From Janibacter limosus (GTDB taxonomy: Bacteria > Actinomycetota > Actinomycetes > Actinomycetales > Dermatophilaceae), in contig NZ_CP036164.1 in the NCBI RefSeq assembly GCF_004295485.1, positions 3,410,001 through 3,474,000 of the forward strand: a stretch of 64,000 bases of DNA. The letters are read 5' to 3'. Positions 16,267-25,272 of this stretch are shown in pieces; positions within the stretch are counted from its first letter, which is position 1; every line of letters starts with the position of its first letter. Position numbers and translations under genes: made by a program. The notes under the pieces were generated by a model. The model saw only the letters and a list, made by a program, of their open reading frames with translations, was not told the DNA's origin and did not search any database.

Positions 16267-17457
16267 ATGTCCCGCACCCTCCGCCGCCTCGTCGGTCTCG
16301 CCGGAGCCGCCGCCCTCGTGGCCGTGCCGGCCCTCCCTTCGCAGGCCGCTCGCTCCGCGACCACCCAGTCCACGTCCTCGCTCGCGGCGACGGCCGCGCC
16401 GCTCGGGGTCAGCGCGGCACTGGGGCAGCAGGACGGCTCGACCCAGACCGTGCGCGGCGTCGTCGTCGGGCAGCCGACTGCGAGCGAGCGAGTGGTCACC
16501 AGTGGCTTCCCCAACGACTACGCCATCGCGATCGCCGCCTCTGCGGGTGAGACCGACACGTCGAAGATCCTCTATGTCCAGGTGCCCGCGGCCCTGCGCT
16601 CGCAGTGGGGACTCGCGTCCAACCCCGACCTCATGGGGCAGCAGGTCGACGTGACCGGTGCGCTCGAGGCGTACTTCTCCCATCCCGGGGTCAAGGGCAC
16701 GAGCTCGATCGCGCTCGCTGACGGCAGCACTCCTGAGGACCCGGGCGACCCCGAGGAGCCCGGTGAGCCAACCGACCCCGGCAGCTACTACGACGGGACC
16801 GCAGGCCTGAGCGGACAGGCGCTGAAGGAGGAGCTGCACGGGATCATCAGCAACCAGACCGTGCTGAGCTACTCGCAGGTCTGGGAGGGGCTCAAGGATG
16901 TCGACGAGGACACGCAGGACACGAGCAGCGTCCGACTCCTCTACTCCGGCACAACCTCTCCGAAGTCGAACAACGGTGGGGGAGTGGACAACTGGAACCG
17001 CGAGCACGTCTGGGCCAAGAGCCACGGCGACTTCGGCACCTCCAACGGACCCGGCACCGACCTGCACCACCTGCGACCGACCGATGTCACGGTCAACTCC
17101 GCGCGCGGCAACCTCGACTTCGACAACGGTGGCAGCGAAAACTCTGAGGCCCCGGGCAACTACGCCGACGGGGACTCGTGGGAGCCGCGCGACGCGGTCA
17201 AGGGCGATGTGGCCCGGATGATCTTCTACATGTCGGTCCGCTACGAGGCCGGCGACATGGTCGACCTCGAGGTCAACGACCGGGTGGGCAACGGTTCCGC
17301 CCCGTACATGGGACGGGTCTCCGTCCTCAAGCAGTGGAGCCAGCAGGACCCGCCCGACGCCTTCGAGCAGCGCCGCAACGAGCGGATCTACGCCAACTGG
17401 CAGGGCAACCGCAACCCCTTCATCGACCACCCGGAGTGGGTCGAGTCGATCTGGTGA
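16267..17457 (+). CDS. Secreted endonuclease I-family nuclease (EndA/Bsn-like)
   Basis: 396 residues. Signal peptide at residues 1-27 (LVGLAGAAALVAVPALPSQA). Residues 45-150 form an OB-fold-like domain (VRGVVVGQPTASERVVTSGFPNDYAIAIAAS), followed by an acidic Pro/Glu linker (EDPGDPEEPGEPTDPG). The C-terminal half is an endonuclease I catalytic domain: NWNREHVWAKSHGDF with the metal-activating His, and DLHHLRPTDVTVNSARGNLDF. Such enzymes are extracellular non-specific DNA/RNA endonucleases, used for scavenging or biofilm DNA breakdown. Confidence 0.9.
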   Translation: MSRTLRRLVGLAGAAALVAVPALPSQAARSATTQSTSSLAATAAPLGVSAALGQQDGSTQTVRGVVVGQPTASERVVTSGFPNDYAIAIAASAGETDTSKILYVQVPAALRSQWGLASNPDLMGQQVDVTGALEAYFSHPGVKGTSSIALADGSTPEDPGDPEEPGEPTDPGSYYDGTAGLSGQALKEELHGIISNQTVLSYSQVWEGLKDVDEDTQDTSSVRLLYSGTTSPKSNNGGGVDNWNREHVWAKSHGDFGTSNGPGTDLHHLRPTDVTVNSARGNLDFDNGGSENSEAPGNYADGDSWEPRDAVKGDVARMIFYMSVRYEAGDMVDLEVNDRVGNGSAPYMGRVSVLKQWSQQDPPDAFEQRRNERIYANWQGNRNPFIDHPEWVESIW

Positions 17458-17523
17458 CCGACGGGCTCGACCCGACGTGCGGCCGGTCCGACGAGCCGGG
17501 TGTCGCGTGACAGGATCGGCCGC

Positions 17524-18783
17524 ATGGACAACCCCGTGCCCGACTACCTGGCCGAGGTCGCCGAAGCCTGCGCGTCGCTGACCTCCGGCGAGCCGGCCTC
17601 GTACATCCCGGAGCTGGCCTCGGTCGACCCGGACCGCTACGGCGTCGCGATGGCGACGATCGACGGCGCGCTGTACTCCGTCGGGGACGCCCGTCACGAG
17701 TTCACCATCCAGTCGATCTCCAAGGCCTTCGTCTACGGGCTGGCGGTGCGCGAGCGGGGCCTGACCGAGGTGCTGCGCAAGGTGGACGTCGAGCCGTCCG
17801 GCGACCCCTTCGACGAGCTGTCGCTCGAGGACGGCACCGGGCGACCGCGCAACCCGATGATCAACGCCGGAGCGATCACCACCCACGCCCTCGTCGGCGG
17901 CGACGGGGTGAGCTCCGCGGGTCGCTTCGAGGAGATCCACCGGCTGCTGTGCGACCTCGCCGGTCGCGAGCTCTCGGTCGACGAGGAGGTGTGGGCCTCG
18001 GAGATGTCGGTGAGTGACCGCAACCTGGCGATCGCGCACCTGCTGCGCAGCCACGGCATCATCAGCGACTCGCCCGAGGAGGTCGTCTCCGCCTACGTGC
18101 GCCAGTGCGCCGTGCTCGTCACGGCCGAGGACCTCGCGATGATGGCGGCGACGCTGGCCAACGCGGGGGTGCAGCCGGTGACCGGCCAGCGCATCTTTTC
18201 CGGTCACCAGGTGCGTCACCTGCTCTCGGTCATGCTCACCTGCGGCATGTACGACTCGGCCGGTGACTGGGTCTCCAACGTCGGGATCCCGGCCAAGAGC
18301 GGGGTGGGCGGCGGGATCATCGGCGCGCTGCCCGGCCAGGTCGGGATCGCGACCTTCGCCCCGCGGCTGGACCCGCACGGCAGCAGCGTGCGCGGGATCG
18401 AGACCTTCGAGCGGCTCTCCCACGACATGGGTCTGCACCTCATGGAGGTCGCCCCACCCGCGCGCTCGGTCATCCAGCGCTCGCGAGTCGTCGGTGAGGG
18501 CGAGGAGGCCGTGCGGGTCTTCGAGCTGGCCGGGACCATCGGGTTCACCGGTGCCGAGCGGGTCGTGCGGCGCCTTGCGGAGGAGGAGCCGGTCGAGCGG
18601 ACGATCGTCGTCGACCTCACCCACGTCAGCTCGGTGGGCGGCCCGGCCCGGCACATGCTCCTCGAGGCCCTGCGCCGGCTGCGGCTCGACGGCTACACGG
18701 TCTACCTCATCGACCACGACGAGGTGCTGCCAGATCCCGACCCCGGCGACGGCCAGCCGGTCGAGCAGCTGCAGGAGATCTGA
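17524..18783 (+). CDS. glsA: Glutaminase A with C-terminal STAS domain
   Basis: 419 residues. Residues 1-310 are a beta-lactamase-fold glutaminase converting glutamine to glutamate and ammonia: the catalytic Ser-Lys pair is in FTIQSISKAF near residue 65, with NPMINAGAI and the YVRQCAVLVTAEDLA and GIPAKSGVGGGI segments downstream. Residues 320-419 form a STAS-like domain (TIVVDLTHVSSVGGPARHMLLEALRRL), a known fusion in actinomycetes that may sense nucleotides or mediate interactions. Start ATG 17524. The stop overlaps the next ATG (TGATG), so the hydrolase downstream is coupled. Confidence 0.94.
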   Translation: MDNPVPDYLAEVAEACASLTSGEPASYIPELASVDPDRYGVAMATIDGALYSVGDARHEFTIQSISKAFVYGLAVRERGLTEVLRKVDVEPSGDPFDELSLEDGTGRPRNPMINAGAITTHALVGGDGVSSAGRFEEIHRLLCDLAGRELSVDEEVWASEMSVSDRNLAIAHLLRSHGIISDSPEEVVSAYVRQCAVLVTAEDLAMMAATLANAGVQPVTGQRIFSGHQVRHLLSVMLTCGMYDSAGDWVSNVGIPAKSGVGGGIIGALPGQVGIATFAPRLDPHGSSVRGIETFERLSHDMGLHLMEVAPPARSVIQRSRVVGEGEEAVRVFELAGTIGFTGAERVVRRLAEEEPVERTIVVDLTHVSSVGGPARHMLLEALRRLRLDGYTVYLIDHDEVLPDPDPGDGQPVEQLQEI

Positions 18784-19511
18784 TGCTGCGCCGCCTGATC
18801 TACCCCGTCCCCGCCTGGGACCCGGCGATCGCTCTGCCCGTCACCACGACGAAGGGCGGTACCCACCTGGTCCACCACCCCGCCCCCGAGGGCGGTCGCA
18901 CGGTCGTCTACCTGCACGGCAACGGCTCCGACCTCGCGTCGGCCAACCCGCTCGCGGGCCTCTTCGACGAGCAGGGACTGGGTTTCGCCGCGGTCGAGTA
19001 CCCCGGCTACGGGCCCGCGACCGGCCGCACCACCCAGGACGGGATCCTCTCGGCTGCCCGCGACGGGCTGGCCCACCTCTCCCTTCCCGCGGAGCGCACC
19101 GTCCTCGTGGGCGAGTCGCTCGGCTCGTCGGTGGCGGCCCACCTCGCCGCGGAGGGCCTGCTCACCGATGACGAAGGGAGTGGCCGCCTCGTCCTCGTCT
19201 CCCCCTTCACGTCGATGACCGCGATGGTCCAGCGGGTGGTGCGCGGCTTCCCCCGCCGGCTCGTCCCCGACCGGTGGGAGACCGACGGCCTGCTCGAGCG
19301 GATCGAGGTGCCGACGATGCTCGTCCACGGTGAGCTCGACGACCTCGTCCCGCCGGCGATGAGCGCACAGCTCGAGCGGGGTCTGGCGTCGGCGCTGCGC
19401 GTGGTCGTGCCCGGTCGCACGCACAACGACCTGTGGCAGTCGCCGAGCGAGTGCCTGGCCGCCGTCGCCCGCTTCGCCCGGGGCGAGCAGCAGGACAACC
19501 CGCTGTACTGA
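18783..19511 (+). CDS. Alpha/beta hydrolase (BAAT/acyl-CoA thioesterase or esterase-like)
   Basis: 242 residues. Canonical fold: oxyanion region VVYLHGNGSDLA, nucleophile elbow LVGESLGSSVAA (Ser about residue 110), acidic residue in VHGELDDLVPP and the His in GRTHNDLW. It resembles the FrsA/YfhR-like single-domain hydrolases. The substrate is unknown. It shares one base with the glutaminase stop and so is in the same transcript. Confidence 0.88.
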   Translation: MLRRLIYPVPAWDPAIALPVTTTKGGTHLVHHPAPEGGRTVVYLHGNGSDLASANPLAGLFDEQGLGFAAVEYPGYGPATGRTTQDGILSAARDGLAHLSLPAERTVLVGESLGSSVAAHLAAEGLLTDDEGSGRLVLVSPFTSMTAMVQRVVRGFPRRLVPDRWETDGLLERIEVPTMLVHGELDDLVPPAMSAQLERGLASALRVVVPGRTHNDLWQSPSECLAAVARFARGEQQDNPLY

Positions 19512-19542
19512 CGCGCAGCACCCGGAGTAGATTGTGTGTGCG

Positions 19543-20925
19543 ATGCAGACAACTGGATGGCAGGCACACCGGGACGCCGTCGACCGGCTCGTGCGCTCCC
19601 ATGACTCGATCCCGGCCGGCTCCCCCGTGCGCCTGGCCAAGCGCACCTCCAACCTCTTCCGCCACCGTGCCGCGACCGACGTGGCCGGTCTCGACGTCTC
19701 GGGGCTGGCCGGCGTCATCGAGGTCGACCCCACCTCCCGGACCGCGCAGGTGCAGGGCATGTGCACCTACGAGGACCTCGTCGCCGCCACGCTGCCGCAC
19801 GGGTTGATCCCGCTCGTCGTGCCCCAGCTGCGCACGATCACGCTCGGGGGCGCGGTCACCGGGCTGGGCATCGAGGCGACCAGCTTCCGCAACGGCCTGC
19901 CGCACGAGTCGGTCCTCGAGATGGACGTGCTCACCGGGTCCGGTGAGGTCGTGACCGCGCGACCCGACAACGAGCACTCGGACCTCTTCTTCGCCTTCCC
20001 CAACTCCTACGGCTCGCTCGGCTACGCCGTGCGGCTGCACATCGAGCTGGAGGCCGTGCCCCCACGGGTCGCCCTGCGGCACCTGCGCTTCCACGACGCA
20101 CGGGCCGCGACCGACGCCATCGACGCGATCGTCGACGCCGGTGAGCACGAGGGCGTGCGGGTGGACGCGCTCGACGGCGTCGCCTTCGCGCCCGACGAGA
20201 TCTACCTGACGCTGGCCACGTGGACGCACGACGCGCGGCCCACGAGTGACTACACGGGCCAGCAGATCTTCTACCGCTCGCTGCAGGAGCGCAGCACCGA
20301 CCTGCTGACGATGCACGACTACCTGTGGCGGTGGGACACCGACTGGTTCTGGTGCTCCGGTGCCTTCGGACTGCACCGCCCGGCGATCCGTCGACTCTGG
20401 CCCCGCCGGTGGCGACGCTCCGACGTCTACCACCGACTCGTCGGGCTGGACCGGCGCCTCGACGTCGTCGGGAGGCTGGACCGCAGGGCCGGACGGCCGC
20501 AGCGCGAGCGGGTCATCCAGGACATCGAGGTGCTCAGCGAGCGCCTCCCCGAGTTCCTCGAGTGGTTCGACGCCCAGGTGGGGATGCGACCGGTGTGGCT
20601 GTGCCCCCTTCGCCTCCGGGAGGGTGCCGACGGTGCCCGCACGTGGCCCTCCTACCCCCTCGACCCGGGCCGCACCTACGTCAACGTCGGCTTCTGGGGC
20701 ACGGTGCACGTCGGTGACGACGCCCCGGAGGGGCCGACCAACCGTGCCGTCGAGGCCAAGGTGCACGAGCTCGGCGGGCACAAGTCGTTGTACTCCGAGG
20801 CCTTCTACCCACGAGACGTCTTCGACGAGCTCTACGACGGCGCCAACCTCGCTGAGGTGCGGCGACGCTACGACCCGGCCGGCCGACTGACCGACCTCTA
20901 CGACAAGGTGGTGCAGACCAGGTGA
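19543..20925 (+). CDS. tmsA: FAD-binding oxidoreductase of 10-methyl fatty acid synthesis (TmsA/BfaA-like)
   Basis: 460 residues. FAD_binding_4 domain in the first 200 residues (AGVIEVDPTSRTAQVQGMCTYEDLV; VPQLRTITLGGAVTGLGIEATSFRNGLPHESVLEMDVLTGSGEVV) and a Delta24-sterol-reductase-like C-terminal part. Directly followed, with a 4-bp GTGA overlap, by a cyclopropane-synthase-type methyltransferase. That pair is the known actinomycete operon for tuberculostearic-type acids: the methyltransferase adds a methylene to oleoyl phospholipid and this enzyme reduces it with NADPH to the 10-methyl chain. The name is by family and synteny. Confidence 0.85.
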   Translation: MQTTGWQAHRDAVDRLVRSHDSIPAGSPVRLAKRTSNLFRHRAATDVAGLDVSGLAGVIEVDPTSRTAQVQGMCTYEDLVAATLPHGLIPLVVPQLRTITLGGAVTGLGIEATSFRNGLPHESVLEMDVLTGSGEVVTARPDNEHSDLFFAFPNSYGSLGYAVRLHIELEAVPPRVALRHLRFHDARAATDAIDAIVDAGEHEGVRVDALDGVAFAPDEIYLTLATWTHDARPTSDYTGQQIFYRSLQERSTDLLTMHDYLWRWDTDWFWCSGAFGLHRPAIRRLWPRRWRRSDVYHRLVGLDRRLDVVGRLDRRAGRPQRERVIQDIEVLSERLPEFLEWFDAQVGMRPVWLCPLRLREGADGARTWPSYPLDPGRTYVNVGFWGTVHVGDDAPEGPTNRAVEAKVHELGGHKSLYSEAFYPRDVFDELYDGANLAEVRRRYDPAGRLTDLYDKVVQTR

Positions 20926-22190
20926 GCACGATCAAGATTGCTGAAGCACTGGCGGGGATCATGCCCGCCGACCTCCCGGTGCGGCTGACGGCCTACGACG
21001 GCAGCTCCGCCGGCCCCGTCGACGCCGACATCGGGCTCGAGCTGCGCAACGAGCGGGGTCTGCGCTACCTGCTCACCGCGCCCGGCGACCTCGGCTTCGC
21101 CCGGGCCTGGGTGGCCGGCGACCTCGTCGGCACGGGCTTCCACCCCGGCAACCTCTACCCGGTGCTCGACCTGATGAGCAGTACTGACCGGTGGCGCATC
21201 CCCGGTCCCGCGCAGGCCCTGGAGCTGATCCGCGGGATCGGGTGGGACAAGCTCAACCCGCCGCCGATCCCGCCCCAGGAGCACCTGCCGCGCTGGCGCC
21301 GCGTCGTCGAGGGCATGCGGCACAGCCGGGCCCGCGACGCCGAGGTGATCCACCACCACTACGACGTGTCCAACCGCTTCTACGAGATGATCCTCGGCCC
21401 GTCGATGACCTACACGTGCGCGGTCTACCCCACCGCCGACGCGACGCTCGAGGAGGCGCAGGCCCACAAGTACGAGCTCATCGCCCGCAAGCTCGACCTG
21501 CAGCCCGGGCAGCGGCTGCTCGACGTCGGCTGCGGCTGGGGCGGCATGGTGATCCACGCGGCCAAGCACCACGGCGTCAAGGCGCTCGGCGTGACCCTCT
21601 CGCAGGCGCAGGCCGACTGGGCCAAGCGGGCCATCGACCGCGAGGGTCTCGGTGACCTCGCCGAGGTGCGATTCATGGACTACCGCGACGTGCCCGAGGG
21701 GGACTTCGACGCGGTCAGCTCGATCGGTCTGACCGAGCACATCGGCATCCGCAACTACCCGGCGTACTTCGCGGCGCTGCGTGGCAAGCTGCGGCCCCAG
21801 GGTCGGCTGCTCAACCACTGCATCACGCGCGACCACAACCGCGCCACGCGTACCGGGGCGGTCATCGACCGCTACATCTTCCCCGACGGGGAGCTGACCG
21901 GTGCCGGCACGCTGCTCGTCCAGCTCCAGGACGCGGGCCTGGAGATGCAGCACGCCGAGAACTTCCGCATGCACTACGCGCGCACGCTCGCCGGCTGGGT
22001 CGACAACCTCGTGGACAACTGGGACGAGGCCGTCGCCGAGGTCGGTGAGGGGACCGCCCGCCTGTGGGGGTTGTACATGGTCGGCTCGCGCATCGGCTTC
22101 GAGCGCAACGACGTCCAGCTGACCCACCTGCTCGCCACCAGGACGGACGACGTCGGGGTGAGCGGCTACCCCCTTCGCCACACGTTCTGA
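20922..22190 (+). CDS. tmsB: SAM-dependent fatty-acyl-phospholipid methyltransferase (TmsB/BfaB/UfaA1-like)
   Basis: 422 residues of the cyclopropane-fatty-acyl-phospholipid synthase family. SAM motif I LLDVGCGWGGMVIHAA near residue 205, EVIHHHYDVSNRFYEMIL just before it, and SSIGLTEHIGIRNYPAYF near residue 267 are typical. Start GTG 20922 overlaps the oxidoreductase stop. With TmsA it should convert oleate in membrane lipid to 10-methylstearate; a plain cyclopropane synthase is the alternative. Chemotaxonomy of several Micrococcales includes 10-methyl acids, in agreement. Confidence 0.87.
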   Translation: MSTIKIAEALAGIMPADLPVRLTAYDGSSAGPVDADIGLELRNERGLRYLLTAPGDLGFARAWVAGDLVGTGFHPGNLYPVLDLMSSTDRWRIPGPAQALELIRGIGWDKLNPPPIPPQEHLPRWRRVVEGMRHSRARDAEVIHHHYDVSNRFYEMILGPSMTYTCAVYPTADATLEEAQAHKYELIARKLDLQPGQRLLDVGCGWGGMVIHAAKHHGVKALGVTLSQAQADWAKRAIDREGLGDLAEVRFMDYRDVPEGDFDAVSSIGLTEHIGIRNYPAYFAALRGKLRPQGRLLNHCITRDHNRATRTGAVIDRYIFPDGELTGAGTLLVQLQDAGLEMQHAENFRMHYARTLAGWVDNLVDNWDEAVAEVGEGTARLWGLYMVGSRIGFERNDVQLTHLLATRTDDVGVSGYPLRHTF

Positions 22191-22198
22191 GGGGCGCC

Positions 22199-22247
22199 GG
22201 GTGGAGGTAAACGCGCGGACGAAAGGTCGGCGTGTCGACATCCACCC
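22199..22247. repeat. 49-bp palindromic intergenic repeat, copy 1
   Basis: Ends GGGTGGAGGT and ACATCCACCC pair with one mismatch; the core is GC-rich. Copy 2 (22274-22322) and a diverged third copy (61716-61765) show the same layout. It lies between the converging tmsB and GTPase genes, so a terminator function is possible. Confidence 0.75.
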
Positions 22248-22273
22248 GCCCCGTTCGCCCGTGCCCGCGCCTC

Positions 22274-22322
22274 GGGTGGAGGCAGACCCGCGGATGATTC
22301 GTCGGCGCGCATACCTCCACCC
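22274..22322. repeat. 49-bp palindromic intergenic repeat, copy 2
   Basis: GGGTGGAGGC..ACCTCCACCC, 49 bp, 26 bp after copy 1. It is followed by CGGCGAAGGGGG, a tail also found after the third copy at 61765. Confidence 0.75.
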
Positions 22323-22373
22323 GGCGAAGGGGGGGTGGAGCGAAGGGGGAGCGGGGCGAAGGGGTGTGGAGGC

Positions 22374-23168
22374 TCAGACGTGACCGCTGAGCTGGGCCAT
22401 GCGCGACTCGAGGGCGGCGAGCATCGCGCTGCAGCGCTTGCCGGCGTCCTTGCGGGCGGCCTTGCCGGACGCCTCGCCCGGCTCGGTGCACATCGGCAGC
22501 ACGTCGACGGACAGGCGTGCCCCGCCGGCGAGGGAGCGCAGCTCGTCGAGCTTGACGGCGAAGGGAGACCCGCTGCCGGGGGAGTAGTAGCGGACCGCGT
22601 CCTCGACCCCGTCGGGGAAGAGATCGGCCTTGGTGACGACGATGACCAGCCACACCGGGCGGTCACGGCGCAGGGCCATCGACGCGATCCGGTGCGAGGT
22701 GATGGTCCAGTCCTCGAGCTCGGCGGCCAGCTGCTCCTCGCGGGTGGCCACGGCCGTGCCGGTCGTGCCCGCAGGTCGGCGGGGGGTGGCGTAGCCGTTG
22801 GCGACGACGTGCAGGATCCCGTCGACCGGGTCGTCGTGGAAGACCTCGTCGAGGGCGCCGAGCCGGGTCGCGGCGTTGTCGCCGGGGACCACGCGGAAGC
22901 GGAAGCCCTTGCCCTTGGCCGAGCGGCGGGTGCGGCGCTCCATCGTGGCGGAGCCGACCTCGACGGTGCTCTCGGCGGAGGCGCGCCGGGCGAGCCGGTC
23001 GGCCAGGCGGGTCTTGCCGACACCCGTCATGCCGGTGACGGCGACCGCCGGGAAGCGACCGCGGAAGAGGTGGCTCAGCTGGTGCGGCGCGGTGGACAGC
23101 GCCGACAGTGCTGTCCCGGCGAGCGTCGTGCCCACGGCGGTGCGGGTGGCGGGCGACAGACGGGCCAT
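22374..23168 (-). CDS. P-loop GTPase-like protein
   Basis: 264 residues. Walker A GMTGVGKT at residues 46-53, a DxxG-like region after it, and a base-specificity motif VVTKADL around residue 175 (T/NKxD), which together suggest a small GTPase. The C-terminal part has Cys at two positions (MCTEPGEA..KRCSAML). No membrane segment, although residues 10-25 are Ala/Leu-rich. It is third in a compact operon with mycoredoxin (1 bp away) and a SprT-like peptidase. Function unknown. Confidence 0.8.
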   Translation of the reverse strand: MARLSPATRTAVGTTLAGTALSALSTAPHQLSHLFRGRFPAVAVTGMTGVGKTRLADRLARRASAESTVEVGSATMERRTRRSAKGKGFRFRVVPGDNAATRLGALDEVFHDDPVDGILHVVANGYATPRRPAGTTGTAVATREEQLAAELEDWTITSHRIASMALRRDRPVWLVIVVTKADLFPDGVEDAVRYYSPGSGSPFAVKLDELRSLAGGARLSVDVLPMCTEPGEASGKAARKDAGKRCSAMLAALESRMAQLSGHV

Positions 23169-23169
23169 G

Positions 23170-23445
23170 TCAGCCCAGCGCCTTCTTGACGTCGGCCAGC
23201 GACGGGTTGGTCGCGGAGGAGCCGTCGGGGTAGAGCAGCGTCGGCACCGTCTGATTGCCACGGTTGATCGTCTTGACCAGCTCGGCGGTGCCGGGCGTCG
23301 TCTCGATGTTGATCTCGGTGTATCCGATGCCCTCACGGTCGAGCTGCGACTTCAGCCGACGGCAGTAGCCGCACCACGTCGTGGAAAACATCGTGACCGT
23401 GCCGTCAGCGGGCAGGTCGAGGCCGGGGGGCAGGATCTCGCGCAC
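23170..23445 (-). CDS. Mycoredoxin-like glutaredoxin
   Basis: About 91-residue thioredoxin-fold protein with redox motif TTWCGYCRRLKSQL and the cis-Pro segment TVPTLLYPDG; closest to actinomycete mycoredoxin-1, which reduces protein-mycothiol mixed disulfides. GTG 23445 is preferred: GGAGG lies 7 bp upstream. GTG 23451 overlaps the SprT stop (GTGA) but has the ribosome site almost touching it. Cytoplasmic. Confidence 0.88.
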   Translation of the reverse strand: MREILPPGLDLPADGTVTMFSTTWCGYCRRLKSQLDREGIGYTEINIETTPGTAELVKTINRGNQTVPTLLYPDGSSATNPSLADVKKALG

Positions 23446-23447
23446 GT

Positions 23448-24176
23448 TCACCCCTCCAGCCAACCACGACTTCGCCAGATCTCCTGCACCCGGGGGACCT
23501 GTGCCGCCTCGACGTGGTCGAAGGGGACGGTGAGCAGGGACCCCGAGCCGCGCACGTGGAAGCGGGTACGGCCCCGTTTGACGACCACCCCGACGAAGCC
23601 CTGGTAGCGGCCGGGGGTGAGGACCCGCACGCGGTCGCCGATGCTGACGAGGTCACCGCTGCCGCCGCGGTCGGCGGTGGCGCGCAGTGTCGCCAGCTGA
23701 CGGCGGTAGGCCGGTGTCATCGGGGCCGCGACGCCGTGGTGGGTCCAGGTGAAGATGGCCTGCGCGCTGAAGGAGCGGCTGCACTCACGGCACGAGGTGA
23801 CCTGTGACGGGCGGCGGTGCCGGTCGATGGTGTGGCCGGCCGGGCAGGTGCCCACCCAGGCGCCGGGGACGCTCGGGGCGTCCTGCGGCAGGCACCGCTC
23901 CGGTGCGGCTCCGATGCTGCTGGCCATCGCCTGCCACCTCGGCCCGTGGCCGTGCCGGGGCCCGACGAGAGCGTGTGCGATCTCGTGCAGGACGGTGTCG
24001 CGGACCTGCTCCGGCGAGTGCAGTGCGGTGAGGGGGCCGCTCAGGCCGATCGTGCGCTCCGCCGCGCGGCAGACCCCCGCGCGCTTCTTGGCGCGGTCGA
24101 CGACGAGCCGCCAGTCCTCCAGGCCGTGCTCGTCCATGAGTGCGCGACCCATGCGCCGCGCCTCCCCGATGTCCAT
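23448..24176 (-). CDS. SprT-like zinc metallopeptidase with C-terminal SH3/KOW-like domain
   Basis: 242 residues. Zincin motif [11 protein letters not shown] (HExxH) near residue 66, third ligand probably His in [10 protein letters not shown], and a zinc-ribbon-like pair CPAGH..CRECS near residues 115-140, as in SprT/Spartan-type proteins that act on DNA-protein cross-links. The last 50 residues ([30 protein letters not shown]) form a small SH3/KOW-like barrel, an addition that may bind nucleic acid. ATG 24176 is chosen for the family start, but no strong ribosome site is visible. Confidence 0.83.
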   Translation of the reverse strand: MDIGEARRMGRALMDEHGLEDWRLVVDRAKKRAGVCRAAERTIGLSGPLTALHSPEQVRDTVLHEIAHALVGPRHGHGPRWQAMASSIGAAPERCLPQDAPSVPGAWVGTCPAGHTIDRHRRPSQVTSCRECSRSFSAQAIFTWTHHGVAAPMTPAYRRQLATLRATADRGGSGDLVSIGDRVRVLTPGRYQGFVGVVVKRGRTRFHVRGSGSLLTVPFDHVEAAQVPRVQEIWRSRGWLEG

Positions 24177-24276
24177 GAGCAGGAGGGTAGGCGCTGCCCC
24201 CGACAACCCCCCTTCGCCGGGGTCGTCGAGGGTGTCGTCGGGGAATACCCGCCGCGCTGCCGGGGTTGTCGCGGGC

Positions 24277-25272
24277 GTGCTCCCCAAACTCTCTCTCCTC
24301 GACCTGGCCACCGTGGGCCGCGACCAGCCGATCAGCGAGGCGCTCGCCGACACCGTCACCCTGGCGCAGCGCGCCGACGAGCTCGGGAGCTTCGAGCGGC
24401 TGTGGTTCGCCGAGCACCACAACATGTCGCGCATCGCGTCCGCCGCGACCTCCGTGCTCATCGCCCACGTGGCGGCGCGCACCGAGCGGATCCGCGTCGG
24501 CTCCGGCGGGGTGATGCTGCCCAACCACTCGCCGCTCGTCATCGCCGAGCAGTTCGGCACCCTCGCCGAGCTCTACCCCGACCGCATCGACCTCGGTCTC
24601 GGCCGCGCCCCGGGCACCGACGGCGCCACGATGCGCGCGCTGCGCACGGACCCGCGGGCCGCGGAGTCCTTCCCCCAGGACGTGCGTGAGCTGCAGGGCT
24701 ATCTCTCCGGCGACACCCTCATCGACGGGATCCACGCCTACCCCGGCCGCGGGACGCGGGTGCCCCTCTATGTCCTCGGCTCCTCGCTCTTCGGCGCGCA
24801 GCTGGCTGCGGCCTACGGTCTGCCCTACGCCTTCGCGAGCCACTTCGCCCCCGACGCGCTGCAGCAGGCCGTGCGGGTCTACCGCGAGCGCTTCACCCCG
24901 AGCGAGCAGCTGAGCAGCCCGTACGTCATCGCCGCGGCCAATGTCGTCGCCGCGGACGACTCCGCGACCGCCACCGAGCTCGCCGACAAGGTGCTGCGTG
25001 CCCGGGTGCGGATGCTCGCCGGCCGGGTCGGCAGCGGCAGCCTCGACGAGGACATGGTCACCGCCCTCATGGACAGCGCGGTCGGGGCCCAGGCCCGCCA
25101 CATGCTCACCCACACGATCGTCGGCGACCCGGAGCAGGTCGCGTCGGGGCTGAGCGACTTCGCCGCGCTCGCCGACGCGGACGAGCTGATCCTCACCAAC
25201 CCGGCACCCGGTCTCGACGAGCGGGTGCGCACCCTCGAGATCCTCGCCGGCCTCGTGGGTCGGGCGAGCTGA
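24277..25272 (+). CDS. LLM-class flavin-dependent oxidoreductase
   Basis: 331-residue TIM-barrel luciferase-like monooxygenase (FMN or F420). Typical features: [19 protein letters not shown] at the N-terminus, [29 protein letters not shown], the [25 protein letters not shown] segment and [14 protein letters not shown]. This subgroup (MsnO8-like) is of unknown substrate. Start GTG 24277 ([10 protein letters not shown]). It is divergent from the SprT operon, 100 bp apart. Confidence 0.9.
   Translation: MLPKLSLLDLATVGRDQPISEALADTVTLAQRADELGSFERLWFAEHHNMSRIASAATSVLIAHVAARTERIRVGSGGVMLPNHSPLVIAEQFGTLAELYPDRIDLGLGRAPGTDGATMRALRTDPRAAESFPQDVRELQGYLSGDTLIDGIHAYPGRGTRVPLYVLGSSLFGAQLAAAYGLPYAFASHFAPDALQQAVRVYRERFTPSEQLSSPYVIAAANVVAADDSATATELADKVLRARVRMLAGRVGSGSLDEDMVTALMDSAVGAQARHMLTHTIVGDPEQVASGLSDFAALADADELILTNPAPGLDERVRTLEILAGLVGRAS

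Noticed and set aside
15655..18717. 1020-codon minus-strand open frame opposite the nuclease and glutaminase genes
   Set aside because: Shadow of well-supported plus-strand genes; the composition is the Arg/Gly/Asp-rich pattern typical of antisense frames.
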